The notes under the pieces are model-generated. The model was given only the letters and a program-made list of their open reading frames with translations. It searched no databases and had not been told where the DNA came from. From the NCBI RefSeq assembly GCF_016598485.1, contig NZ_JAEMUW010000014.1, positions 62,001 to 126,000 on the forward strand: a DNA stretch of 64,000 bases. The letters are read 5' to 3'. This document shows positions 57,068-64,000 of this stretch, in pieces. This DNA is from Micromonospora coerulea (GTDB lineage Bacteria; Actinomycetota; Actinomycetes; Mycobacteriales; Micromonosporaceae). How positions within the stretch are numbered: the stretch's first letter is position 1; each line of letters begins with the position of its first letter. Both the position numbers and the translations under genes were made by a program.

Positions 57068-58231
57068 ATGAACGAGTGGGGTGACGGCACCCGCAGCGTG
57101 CACGCCGGCCTGCCGGCGCCGACGCCGGGGCAGCCGTTCCTGCCCGGGCCGGTCTTCGCCGCGCCGTACCACCTCGATCCGTGGCAGGGGCCGGCGGCGA
57201 CGCCCAACGGGTACGGCCGGCCGGACAATCCGACCCGCCGGCTGCTGGAGGCGGCGATCGGGGAGCTGGAGGGCGGCGACTGCCGGGTCTTCGCCAGCGG
57301 ACAGGCGGCCATCACTGGGCTGCTGCTGGCGCTGCTGCGTCCGGGTGACACCGTGCTGCTGCCCGCCGACGGCTACTTCCCGGTGCGTGCCTTCGCCACC
57401 AGCACGCTGGAGGGCATCGGCGTCCGCGTCAGCTTCGTGCCGACCGCCGGCCCGTACCCGTCCTTCACCGGCGTGCGGCTGGTGCTGCTGGAAACCCCGG
57501 CGAATCCGGGCCTGGACGTGGCCGACGTGGCGGCGCTGGCCGAGCGGGCACGCGCCGCGGGCGCACTGCTGGCGGTGGACAACACCACCGCCACCCCGCT
57601 CGGGCAGCGGCCGCTGGACCTCGGCGCGGACGTCGTGGTCGCCTCCGGTACCAAGGCGCTGACCGGGCATTCCGACCTGCTGCTCGGGTACGTGGCCACC
57701 CGCTCGGCCGAGCTGCTGGAGCCGGTGACCACCTGGCGGACCACCACCGGCGGCGTGCCCGGGGCGTTCGACGCCTGGCTGGCCCACCGCTCCCTGGCGA
57801 CCGTGGACCTGCGCCTGGCCCGGCAGACCGCCAACGCGGCGGCCCTCGCCCGGCTGCTCGCCGGGCGCGCCGACGTGACCGGCCTGCGCTGGCCCGGGCT
57901 GCCGGACGACCCGGCGTACCCGATCGCCTCGGTCCAGATGCGACGGATGCCCGGGGTGCTCTCGTTCGACCTGGGCGACGCCGACCGGGTGGCCCGGTTC
58001 CTCGACGCGGCCCGGCTGGTCGCCGCCGCCACGTCGTTCGGCGGGCTGCACACCACCGCCGACCGGCGGGCCCAGTGGGGCGACGACACCGGGCCCGGCT
58101 TCGTCCGGCTCTCCTGCGGGGTGGAGGACACCGCCGATCTGGTGGCCGACGTCGGCACCGCCCTGGACGCGAGCGCCGGGGAAGGCCCGGCCATGCCGGG
58201 CGGCGCCGGGGCACCGGCTGAGCTATCGTGA
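57068..58231 (+). CDS. PLP-dependent Cys/Met metabolism lyase
   Basis: The 387-residue protein belongs to the trans-sulfuration family: cystathionine gamma-lyase, gamma-synthase and relatives. GYGRPDNPTRRLLE near residue 48, VFASGQAAITG, LLETPANPGLDV and the PLP Lys in VASGTKALTGHSDLLLGY (about residue 198) are visible, and TSFGGLHTTAD lies near the C-terminus. Substrate cannot be told apart among Cys/Met lyases by eye. The ATG at 57068 has GAGG six bases upstream, 7 bp after gpsA. The last 12 residues are Ala/Gly/Pro-rich. A hairpin starts right after the stop. Confidence 0.9.
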   Translation: MNEWGDGTRSVHAGLPAPTPGQPFLPGPVFAAPYHLDPWQGPAATPNGYGRPDNPTRRLLEAAIGELEGGDCRVFASGQAAITGLLLALLRPGDTVLLPADGYFPVRAFATSTLEGIGVRVSFVPTAGPYPSFTGVRLVLLETPANPGLDVADVAALAERARAAGALLAVDNTTATPLGQRPLDLGADVVVASGTKALTGHSDLLLGYVATRSAELLEPVTTWRTTTGGVPGAFDAWLAHRSLATVDLRLARQTANAAALARLLAGRADVTGLRWPGLPDDPAYPIASVQMRRMPGVLSFDLGDADRVARFLDAARLVAAATSFGGLHTTADRRAQWGDDTGPGFVRLSCGVEDTADLVADVGTALDASAGEGPAMPGGAGAPAELS

Positions 58232-58264
58232 GCCCGGCCCTGAGCCGTTCCGGCTCGTCCGGGC
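58232..58264 (+). terminator. Terminator after the PLP lyase gene
   Basis: GCCCGG (58232-58237) pairs with CCGGGC (58259-58264) around an inner AGCCG (58243-58247) / CGGCT (58251-58255) stem. It begins one base after the stop and has no U-run. Confidence 0.5.
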
Positions 58265-58278
58265 CCCGACCGGAGGAG

Positions 58279-58358
58279 GTGAGACCGATCCACCAGACAG
58301 GACCGGCGCTCCCCTCCGCGTCCGCGTCGCCGCGACCGTAGGCGACGCCGGGAGCGCC
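58279..58358 (+). promoter_or_regulatory. Structured leader with short ORF upstream of the HemK-like methyltransferase
   Basis: GGAGGAG abuts a GTG at 58279 that opens a 20-codon ORF, MRPIHQTGPALPSASASPRP, ending with TAG at 58339-58341. Overlapping it is a two-part stem: GGCGCTCCC (58305-58313) with GGGAGCGCC (58350-58358), and inside it GCGTCGCC (58324-58331) with GGCGACGC (58341-58348), 9-nt loop. The stop codon lies in the inner right arm. The methyltransferase ATG follows 25 bp later. Design suggests translational or attenuation control, but spacing between GGAGGAG and GTG is too short for a typical start. Confidence 0.5.
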
Positions 58359-58382
58359 ACCGAGCGTTCCCGGAGGCTTCTC

Positions 58383-59174
58383 ATGGCACCATCCCCGTTC
58401 TTCCCCGACCGTCCCGCCCTCGTGCGGCGGCTGCGCGCCGCCGGCTGCGTCTACGCCGAGGACGAGGCGGAACTGCTCATCGAGGCGGCCGACTCGGCCG
58501 CGGCGCTGGCCGACCTGATCGACCGCCGGGTCGCCGGCCTGCCGCTGGAGCATCTGCTCGGCTGGGCCGAGTTCTGCGGCCTGCGGGTGGCTGTCGATCC
58601 CGGCGTCTTCGTCCCCCGGGGTCGCACCGCCCTGCTGGTCGCCGCCGCCGCGGCGGTGGCCGGTCCCGCGCCCGCCGTACTCGACCTCTGCTGCGGTTCC
58701 GGCGCCGCCGCGCTGGTGCTGCACGGCCGGCTGACGCCCCGCTGGCTGGCCGCCGCCGACGTCGACCCCGCGGCGGTCGCCTGCGCGCGGCGCAATCTCG
58801 CCCCGCTGGGCGTGCCGGTGTTCCAGGGCGACCTGTTCGCGCCGGTGCCGCCGCCCTGGCGCGGCCGGCTCGACCTGGTGGTGGCGAACGCCCCGTACGT
58901 GCCGAGCGGCGCGGTGGCGCTGATGCCGGCGGAGGCCCGGTTGCACGAGGCCCCGGTGGCACTCGACGGCGGCCCGGACGGGCTGGCCGTGCTGCGCCGG
59001 GTGGCCGCCGGCGCGGTCGAGTGGCTCGCCCCGGGCGGGCACCTGGCGGTGGAGGTCAGCGCCGGTCAGGCGGAGACGCTCTGCGCGGCGTTCAGCGGCC
59101 TCGGCCTGGAGCCGACCGTGGTGCACGACGAGGACCTCGACGCCACCGCCGTCACCGCCCGCCGCCCCACCTGA
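58383..59174 (+). CDS. HemK/PrmC-like protein N5-glutamine methyltransferase
   Basis: The ATG at 58383 has GGAGG upstream and gives 263 residues. It has a helical N-terminal region, the linker PLEHLLGWAEFCGL, then the SAM-binding fold: VLDLCCGSGAAALVL (motif I, about residue 98), AAADVDPAAVACARRN (motif II) and DLVVANAPYVPSGA with the NxPY motif as NAPY. Such enzymes methylate the GGQ glutamine of release factors. Canonical PrmC is NPPY, so the Ala is a change that also occurs in other actinobacterial paralogues; a second, canonical PrmC probably exists elsewhere near prfA. A structured leader precedes it. Confidence 0.85.
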   Translation: MAPSPFFPDRPALVRRLRAAGCVYAEDEAELLIEAADSAAALADLIDRRVAGLPLEHLLGWAEFCGLRVAVDPGVFVPRGRTALLVAAAAAVAGPAPAVLDLCCGSGAAALVLHGRLTPRWLAAADVDPAAVACARRNLAPLGVPVFQGDLFAPVPPPWRGRLDLVVANAPYVPSGAVALMPAEARLHEAPVALDGGPDGLAVLRRVAAGAVEWLAPGGHLAVEVSAGQAETLCAAFSGLGLEPTVVHDEDLDATAVTARRPT

Positions 59175-59521
59175 AGCCGCGGCCTCGTCGCCCTGCGGTA
59201 CAGGCCGCCTCGCCGCCGTCGTGCGGTGCCGGCTGTCCGTCGCCGTCGTGCGGCGCCGGCTGCTCTGCGGGGAGCGGCCGTCCCGACGGCGCCGGCGCGG
59301 CGGGAAGTGAGAGGGATGAAGAGCGATATGCCTGAGAGGCATAAATATGACTCTCAGGCATATCGCTCCAGCTGGAGTTCGCCGGCGCCACCGACCCACG
59401 GAAGCCGGGCCGAGCTGAGCCGCGCCGGGCCGGCTGAATGCGGCGGGTGGGTGGCCGCGGCATGGCGGGACCGTGAACGTGCAACTAGCCTCAGCTCAGG
59501 CTCGGCGGGAGGCGGTGGCGG
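59175..59521. other. Gap between methyltransferase and ROK genes
   Basis: These 347 bp hold the second copy of the 48-nt palindromic element (59321-59368) and a 22-nt direct repeat pair, 59214-59235 and 59241-59262, period 27, one mismatch (CGCCGTCGTGCGG-T/C-GCCGGCTG). TAGCCT near 59488 is a weak -10 candidate for the ROK gene. No gene is recognisable. Confidence 0.55.
59321..59368. repeat. 48-nt palindromic element, copy 2
   Basis: GAGCGATATGCCTGAGAG (59321-59338) and CTCTCAGGCATATCGCTC (59351-59368) form a perfect 18-bp stem around GCATAAATATGA, the same loop in the same orientation as copy 1 at 13123-13170. Compared with copy 1, the tenth pair is G:C instead of A:T, with both sides changed. 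It lies 146 bp downstream of the methyltransferase. Confidence 0.85.
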
Positions 59522-60574
59522 GTGGGCAGCGCGGGTGTGCCGGTGGTGGTGGGTCTCGACAACGGCGGGACCAGCAACAACGCGACCGTCCTGACCGTCG
59601 ACGGCCGGTTCCTGGTGGACGGGCTGGTGGAGATACCGAGCGAGGTGCGGGCGGGGCCCGAGGCCGCGATCGAGGCGCTGGCCCGGGCGCTGGACGGGGT
59701 GCTGGCGTTGACCGGCGTCCCCCGCGAGCTGGTCAGCGCGGTCGGGCTGGACACTCCGGGCCCGGCGAGCGCCACCGGGGTGATCTCCTCGCGCGGGTCG
59801 ACGAACTTCTCCCAGCCGGCCTGGCGTGGGTACGACGTGCGCGGCGCGCTGGAGCGCCGGCTCGGCCTCCCGGTGATCTACCACAACGACGGCAACGCGG
59901 CCGCCCTCTACGCCCACCACGTGCACTTCGGCGCGGACGCGCTGCGCCGCTCCTCGGTCGCCGCCATCGTCGGCACCGGGCTCGGCGGTGGGGTGGTGGA
60001 GAGCGGGCGGGTGGTCGCCGGCGCGGCCGGGATGGCGGGTGAGTTCGGGCACGTGCACATCCCGCTGGACGGGCTCGTCGCGCCCGGTCAGCCGGTCCCG
60101 GTCTGCGCCTGCGGCTTCGTCGGGGACGCGGAGAGCGTCGCCTCGCTGACCGCGATCGAGCGGAACCTGCTGCCGTACTGGCTGGGCCGCTACCCGGGGC
60201 ACCCGCTGGCGGCCGTGGAACCGGGCCGGGCGGCGAAGCTCGTCCGCGGGTACGGCGAGCGCGGTGACGCACTGGCCCGGCAGGTCTTCACCCAGCAGGC
60301 GATGGCGTTGGGCCGGCTCTTCACCATCGCGGCGAACTTCACCGACCCGCACGCGTACTTCGTCGGCGGTGGGGTGGTGGAGGCGGCCCCGGAGTTTCGC
60401 GACTGGTTCCTCGCCACGGTCGCCGAGCACACCGTGCTTCGCGAGGAGCAGGCCGCCGTGGCCACCTTCGCCCTGGTGCCGGACCGGGACATGGCCGGCG
60501 CGCGCGGGGTGGCGATCGCGGCGCTGGAGACCCTGCGCGCCGGGTCGCCGGTCGGCCCGGTGGTCGCCGGCTGA
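59522..60574 (+). CDS. ROK-family sugar kinase-like protein
   Basis: The GTG at 59522 gives 350 residues of the ROK fold (GGGAGGCGGTGGCGG precedes it). VVGLDNGGTSNNA is the phosphate-1 loop, VGTGLGGGVVESGRVV the second glycine motif, and GEFGHVHIPLDG with VPVCACGFVGDAES is the zinc loop (H, C-x-C). The usual third Cys (GCLE) is replaced by DAE, so zinc binding may be weakened. Catalytic Asp lies in YHNDGNAAAL. It probably phosphorylates a hexose such as glucose or N-acetylmannosamine. No helix-turn-helix, so it is a kinase rather than a repressor. Confidence 0.85.
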   Translation: MGSAGVPVVVGLDNGGTSNNATVLTVDGRFLVDGLVEIPSEVRAGPEAAIEALARALDGVLALTGVPRELVSAVGLDTPGPASATGVISSRGSTNFSQPAWRGYDVRGALERRLGLPVIYHNDGNAAALYAHHVHFGADALRRSSVAAIVGTGLGGGVVESGRVVAGAAGMAGEFGHVHIPLDGLVAPGQPVPVCACGFVGDAESVASLTAIERNLLPYWLGRYPGHPLAAVEPGRAAKLVRGYGERGDALARQVFTQQAMALGRLFTIAANFTDPHAYFVGGGVVEAAPEFRDWFLATVAEHTVLREEQAAVATFALVPDRDMAGARGVAIAALETLRAGSPVGPVVAG

Positions 60575-60667
60575 CCGCCCGGCGCCCCGGCGCGACCAGC
60601 GGCCCGGGCCGGCCGGACCGGCTCGGCCGGAGGCCGGCGGGTGGTGTCAGTCGCGGAGTGGCGGGTG

Positions 60668-60853
60668 TCAGTCGCGGGGTGGCGCCCCGGTGAAGGCGGC
60701 CCAGGCGGCGGGGGAGAAGACCAGGGTCGGGCCGGTCGGGTCCTTCGAGTCGCGGACCGCCACGGCGGTCGCCAGGACGGCCATCTCGACGCAGGCGCCC
60801 TCGTCACCGCTGTGGCTGCTCTTGCGCCAGCGGGGGCTGTTCGTGGAACGCAT
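60668..60853 (-). CDS. DUF397 protein
   Basis: The ATG at 60853 gives 61 residues: MRSTNSPRWRKSSHSGDEGA, CVEMAVLATAVAVRDSKDPTGP (quoted in parts), then LVFSPAAWAAFTG. WRKSSHSG, C-V-E and RDSKDP are the diagnostic DUF397 positions. Such proteins pair with an upstream XRE regulator in actinomycetes (as in WhiJ/BldB systems) and control development and secondary metabolism. It lies 5 bp downstream of the XRE gene on the same strand, so they form one operon. Confidence 0.93.
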   Translation of the reverse strand: MRSTNSPRWRKSSHSGDEGACVEMAVLATAVAVRDSKDPTGPTLVFSPAAWAAFTGAPPRD

Positions 60854-60858
60854 CGGCT

Positions 60859-61704
60859 CTACCTTTCCTTCAGGAGTTGGACCAGCTGGTCCCGGCTGTC
60901 CGCCGGGCTCAGCGCCACGGTCCGGAGGTGTTCCATGATCTTGGTGCAGGTACGCAGGTCGCCCGGCCGGTCGAGGACCATCTGCCCGGCGACCGTCTCC
61001 ACCGAGGCGATGATCGGGTCCTCGGGGTCGGCGAACTCCAGGATGTGCAGCGATCCCCGGGTGCCCCGGTGGTAGCCGGCCGACAGCGGGATCACCTGCA
61101 CGGTGATGTTCGGCAGCTCGGCCATCTTCAGCAGGTGCCGTAGCTGGCCCGCCATGACCTCCCGGTCGCCCACCGGGCGCAGCAGCGCGCCCTCGTCGAT
61201 GATCGCGTCGAGGATCGGCGGGGCGTCGGCGGTGAGCCGCTGCTGCCGGTCGAGCCGCAGGTGGACCCGCTGCTCCACCTGCTCGTCGCTGAGGGTGTGC
61301 GGGCCGCCGCGCATCACCCCGCGGATGTAGTCGGCGGTCTGCAGCAGGCCGGGGACCACCGAGGGCTCGAAGTTGGCGATCCCCGTCGCCTCCGCCTCCA
61401 GCGCGATGAAGTCGATGGTCCGGCGGTCCAGCAAGTACGAGTAGGAGACCCACCAGCCGGGCTTCCGGGCGTCCTTGGCGAGCTGCACCGCCGCGGCCAC
61501 CTCGTCGGCGCCGACGCCGTAGAGGGTGAGCAGGGCGCGGACGGTGGCCGGGCTGACCAGCGTCTGCGCGTTCTCGTAGCGGGACAGGGTGCTCCGGGTG
61601 CTGTTGATCTCGTCGGCCGCGGCCTCGAGGGTCAGGCCGGCGGCCTCCCGGTGGGTACGCAGGGCGATGCCGAGCCGTCGGGCGCGGGCGGTCTTCGGGG
61701 CCAT
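60859..61704 (-). CDS. XRE-family regulator with DUF5753
   Basis: The ATG at 61704 gives 281 residues. A helix-turn-helix (about 10-65; LGIALRTHREAAGLTLEAAADE, quoted in part, then INSTRSTLSRYENAQ) is followed by a DUF5753 ligand-like domain (about 85-270) with ALEAEATGIANFEPSVVPGLLQT (quoted in part) and RQQRLTADAPP. Together with the adjacent DUF397 gene it forms the widespread WhiJ-like pair. The frame is open further upstream, but MAPKTARARR is a typical start; the sequence before it shows no strong ribosome binding site. TTGACA (61781-61786, minus strand) is a -35 candidate. It is divergent from the small ORFs at 61936. Confidence 0.93.
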   Translation of the reverse strand: MAPKTARARRLGIALRTHREAAGLTLEAAADEINSTRSTLSRYENAQTLVSPATVRALLTLYGVGADEVAAAVQLAKDARKPGWWVSYSYLLDRRTIDFIALEAEATGIANFEPSVVPGLLQTADYIRGVMRGGPHTLSDEQVEQRVHLRLDRQQRLTADAPPILDAIIDEGALLRPVGDREVMAGQLRHLLKMAELPNITVQVIPLSAGYHRGTRGSLHILEFADPEDPIIASVETVAGQMVLDRPGDLRTCTKIMEHLRTVALSPADSRDQLVQLLKER

Positions 61705-61935
61705 GCATCGATGGTCGCACATCAACGGGAGGTTGCGCGTGAGAGAACGCCGATGAGAGTTGCATTCACGGGTGTCCACCTGTCAATCTGTGACGGCGTC
61801 CTCACCGCCGGTTGTCGTGGCGACGGTGGTGGTGAGCGACCGGAGGGGAAGGGGCGCGCGGCGGTTGGGTCTTCACTCCCCCACGGCCCGATCGCCGCGT
61901 GCCCCCTCATCGATGACTGACCGGGAGGGACACGC

Positions 61936-62004
61936 ATGACGCTGACCGGACGCCGCCCTCGGGTGCCCGGACCTGTCCGGCCGGCGCGGGGTGGTTCGCG
62001 GTGA
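61936..62004 (+). CDS. Very small ORF (22 aa), coupled to the next gene
   Basis: ATG at 61936, preceded by GGGAGGGAC, opens 22 codons (MTLTGRRPRVPGPVRPARGG...), rich in Arg, Pro and Gly, ending TGA at 62002-62004. The stop overlaps the GTG of the 76-residue gene (GTGA). The strong ribosome binding site here and the weak one of the next gene suggest that this peptide drives translation of the second gene. Such tiny basic ORFs recur beside XRE/DUF397 pairs in actinomycetes; function unknown. Confidence 0.5.
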   Translation: MTLTGRRPRVPGPVRPARGGSR

Positions 62005-62231
62005 CCCGGTTCCTCGTGGTGCTCACCGACGTCCGGCCCCTTGAGGGGCTGGGCCGCAACGAGCGGACCAGCCCCGAACGACGCCGGCAGGTGGTCGGGG
62101 CGAACAGCCGGGAGGCCGCCGACCGGATCGCCGGCGCCTTCATGGCCCTGGGCATGGTGCGCGCCGGCCGGCAGCGGGTGAAGGTGATCGCGGTGGGCCG
62201 CCGTCCGCCCGTCCCGGAGAGCGTCGGCTGA
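62001..62231 (+). CDS. Small protein of unknown function (76 aa)
   Basis: The GTG at 62001 gives 76 residues: a strand-helix start (VTRFLVVLTDVRPLEGLGR), then NERTSPERRRQVVGANSREAADRIAGAFM (quoted in parts) and a basic strand VRAGRQRVKVIAVGRRP. It looks like a small alpha/beta protein with a basic surface. I do not recognise the family. It is coupled to the 22-residue ORF by a GTGA overlap and divergent from the XRE gene, so both may belong to the XRE/DUF397 module. Confidence 0.65.
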   Translation: MTRFLVVLTDVRPLEGLGRNERTSPERRRQVVGANSREAADRIAGAFMALGMVRAGRQRVKVIAVGRRPPVPESVG

Positions 62232-62253
62232 GCCGTCGGGACAGGCCGAGCCG

Positions 62254-63507
62254 TCAGAGCAGCTTGCGGCGCTTCAGGTACGCCACCAGGTCGTCGTAGA
62301 CGCCACCCTCGTTGGCGAACATCGCGACGTTGCGGGCGGTGGACAGCCAGGGCCGGGTCGACGGCCGGACCTCCTTCAGCGCCCGCTCCACGTCCCGCTG
62401 CTCGATCATGCGGACCTCCCCGGTGCGGACCGAGTCGGCCATCGCGAACTCGGCGGCCGTCTCGCAGAGGTGGGCCAGGTCGGCGCCGGAGAAGTCCTCG
62501 GTCCCGGCGACCACCTTGCGCAGGTCGATGTTGGCGATCGGCCGCTGCCGCAGGTGGTACTCCAGGATCGCGGCGCGGGCCTCGGCGTCCGGTGGCAGCA
62601 CCAGCACCACCCGGTCCAGTCGCCCCGGCCGGCGCAGCGCCGGGTCCACGTCCCACGGGGTGTTCGTCGCGGCCAGCACGAAGACCCCCTCGTTGCTGCC
62701 CTCCATGCCGTCCAGCTCGGCCAGCAGCTGGTTGCCCAGCGTCCGCATCGAGCTCGACGAGACCTGCGAGCGCTTGTGGCCCAGGGCGTCGACCTCGTCG
62801 AGGAAGAGCACGCAGGGGGCGTTGCGCCGGGCCGCCTCGAACAGTTCGTGCAGGTTGCGCTCCGAGTTGCCCATCCACATGTCGAGCACGTCGACGATGG
62901 ACAGCGAGAGGAACTTCGCGCCCATCTCGCCGGCCACCGCGCGGGCCAGGAAGGTCTTGCCGCAGCCGGGCGGGCCGTAGAGCATCAGCCCGCCGCGCAG
63001 GCTCTTGCCGTACATCCGGCGCAGCTCAGGGTTGCGCAGCGGGCCGAGGAAGGCCAGCTCCAACCGTTCCTTCACGGCCGTCATGCCACCCACGTCGGCG
63101 AGCCGGACCGTGGAGGTCTCCACGTCGTACACCCGGTCGGCCTCGCCGGCGACCGGCTCCGGCTCGTCGCCGGCCCGGGCGAAGCGCGGCGGCACGATGT
63201 CGGCCAGCTCCTGCTCGTACGCGGCCAACGGGTCGTCTCCCGGCCTTGGCGGCCCGGCGGGGGCCGCGGGCGGCGCCGGCGGCCCGGCAGGCGCCGCCGG
63301 CGCGGTCCCGCCCAGCGCCCGCTGCATCAGGGCCTGGGCCTGTTCGTTGCCCGGGTCCCGGGCCAGCGCCTGCCCGATCTGCGCGATCGCCTCCGCGCCC
63401 CGGCCGGAATCCAGCAGCAGCCCGGCCAGGTGCAGGCGCAGGTGCAGGTCCTCCGGGCGGGTGTCGAGGGCGGCCAGGAGGCTGTCGATGAGGGGATCGG
63501 CGCTCAT
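62254..63507 (-). CDS. AAA ATPase with N-terminal TPR-like segment (CDC48/ATPase of unknown role)
   Basis: The ATG at 63507 gives 417 residues. Residues 1-60 look like two TPR helices pairs (LHLAGLLLDSGRGAEAIAQIGQAL), followed by a Pro/Ala linker (about 65-95) and a classical AAA module: VRLADVGGMTAVKERL, Walker A LYGPPGCGKTFLARAV, Walker B CVLFLDEVDALG, sensor/pore NSERNLHELFEAARRN, arginine finger region RRPGRLDRVVLVLPP, and a C-terminal helical lid. It resembles the second domain of CDC48/VCP and FtsH-like AAA but lacks a protease. Substrate is unknown. It lies beside the XRE/DUF397 module and divergent from ddl. No strong ribosome binding site is seen. Confidence 0.85.
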   Translation of the reverse strand: MSADPLIDSLLAALDTRPEDLHLRLHLAGLLLDSGRGAEAIAQIGQALARDPGNEQAQALMQRALGGTAPAAPAGPPAPPAAPAGPPRPGDDPLAAYEQELADIVPPRFARAGDEPEPVAGEADRVYDVETSTVRLADVGGMTAVKERLELAFLGPLRNPELRRMYGKSLRGGLMLYGPPGCGKTFLARAVAGEMGAKFLSLSIVDVLDMWMGNSERNLHELFEAARRNAPCVLFLDEVDALGHKRSQVSSSSMRTLGNQLLAELDGMEGSNEGVFVLAATNTPWDVDPALRRPGRLDRVVLVLPPDAEARAAILEYHLRQRPIANIDLRKVVAGTEDFSGADLAHLCETAAEFAMADSVRTGEVRMIEQRDVERALKEVRPSTRPWLSTARNVAMFANEGGVYDDLVAYLKRRKLL

Positions 63508-63660
63508 AGGACGAGCAGCGTAGTGAGGGAGGGGCCGGCCCCGCTCACCCCTGGAGCGAAATTACTCCCCGTATAGGGCTCGCTGACCGCTTGCGCGGTG
63601 CGGGCCGACGTTGATGGGTATCGGCTTCGGGTTCTCGCCACGCACAGTAAGGTCAACCGG

Positions 63661-63711
63661 GTGAGCGCCACCGGCGAGCACGGCCAGCCGCAGTCGCGAG
63701 CGAAGAGGTGA
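63661..63711 (+). CDS. Possible short upstream ORF of ddl (16 aa)
   Basis: A GTG at 63661 opens 16 codons (MSATGEHGQPQSRAKR) ending TGA at 63709-63711, 5 bp before the ddl GTG. TAAGGT (63648-63653) would start transcription near 63660, at this GTG, so it could be leaderless. Its frame ends on the ribosome binding site of ddl (GAAGAGG), where ending ribosomes could re-start. It may simply be the 5' leader. Confidence 0.35.
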   Translation: MSATGEHGQPQSRAKR

Positions 63712-63716
63712 CCCGA

Positions 63717-64000
63717 GTGACCACCCCAGGCAAGACCCGTGTGGCGATCGTCTTCGGCGGCCGCAGCCCCGAGCACGGCATCTCCTGCGTCAGCGCCGGC
63801 AGCGTGCTGGGCGCCCTCGACCCCGACGAGTTCGAGGTGGTGCCGGTCGGCATCACCCGGCAGGGCCAGTGGGTGCTGACCAGCGGCGACCCGGGCCAGC
63901 TGTCGATCCAGGCGCGCAAGCTACCGGAGATCACCGCGGGTTCCGGCGCCGAGGTGGTGCTCCGTGCCGAGCCGACCTCCGGCGGCCTGATGGTGCTCGA
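63717..64000 (+). CDS. ddl: D-alanine--D-alanine ligase, N-terminal part (cut by window edge)
   Basis: The GTG at 63717 has GAAGAGG at good distance and opens a frame through the right edge (about 94 codons). RVAIVFGGRSPEHGISCVSAGSVLGALD is quoted in parts: VFGGRSPEHGISCVSA is the classical Ddl N-terminus, and EVVPVGITRQGQWVL follows. The enzyme joins two D-alanines for peptidoglycan. ATP-grasp domain lies beyond the window. Mycobacterial ddl also lies near gpsA. Confidence 0.93.
   Translation, partial: MTTPGKTRVAIVFGGRSPEHGISCVSAGSVLGALDPDEFEVVPVGITRQGQWVLTSGDPGQLSIQARKLPEITAGSGAEVVLRAEPTSGGLMVL

Overview
This window looks like a chromosomal segment of a Micromonospora-type actinomycete. 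The evidence is very high GC with strong GC bias at third codon positions, many GTG starts, overlapping start/stop codons in operons, an XRE regulator paired with a DUF397 protein, an HU protein with a lysine/alanine-rich tail, F420-type CofC, and a gene order that resembles the ddl-gpsA-cofC-ppk-mutT1-hupB-leuDC region and the leuB-serA-ilvCNB region of Mycobacterium. I see no plasmid, phage, insertion sequence, CRISPR or biosynthetic cluster signal. The content is mostly housekeeping, and the interest lies in regulatory DNA and a few odd proteins.

Layout. 1-5.6 kb: truncated membrane metallophosphoesterase, PQQ-type sugar dehydrogenase lipoprotein, GAF-GAF-SpoIIE phosphatase, 2-hydroxyacid dehydrogenase, PH-like membrane protein. 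5.8-12.8 kb: degenerate GGDEF-EAL membrane protein, GH2 beta-mannosidase, ArsR regulator with a perfect palindromic operator, coupled SulP transporter. 13-25 kb: first copy of a 48-nt palindromic repeat, ilvD, a second (intact) GGDEF-EAL protein, an attenuator leader, ilvBNC, a TPR protein, serA. 25-32 kb: unknown protein, ApbE-like protein, leuB, ilvE, tyrosine phosphatase, PRC-barrel protein, ahpC-ahpD. 32-40 kb: a second attenuator, cimA, EEP membrane protein, small secreted protein, a MoxR-DUF58-VWA operon, trypsin-like protease. 40-45 kb: arfB, GNAT, unknown proteins, FAH-family hydrolase, tRNA-Gln and two identical tRNA-Glu. 45-51 kb: ndgR-like IclR divergent from leuCD, HU, EEP membrane protein. 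51-64 kb: mutT1, ppk (PHO-box-like promoter), cofC, acyltransferase, gpsA, PLP lyase, HemK-like methyltransferase with a structured leader, second palindromic repeat, ROK protein, DUF397/XRE pair, two coupled small ORFs, TPR-AAA ATPase, start of ddl.

How the genes work together. The window holds most of branched-chain amino acid synthesis: ilvBNC, ilvD and ilvE (common steps), leuB and leuCD with their IclR regulator (leucine), and cimA (threonine-independent entry to isoleucine). ilvB and cimA each sit behind a leader of the same design: a very short ORF with clustered Leu/Val or Ile codons written in codons that are rare here, its stop codon beside or inside a first stem-loop, then a second stem-loop with a U-run. 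This points to ribosome-mediated attenuation acting at both entry points of the pathway. Other regulatory signals of note are the palindromic repeat with a compensatory base-pair change between its two copies, the ppk PHO-box-like repeat with an apparently leaderless GTG start, and the leader before the HemK-like methyltransferase.
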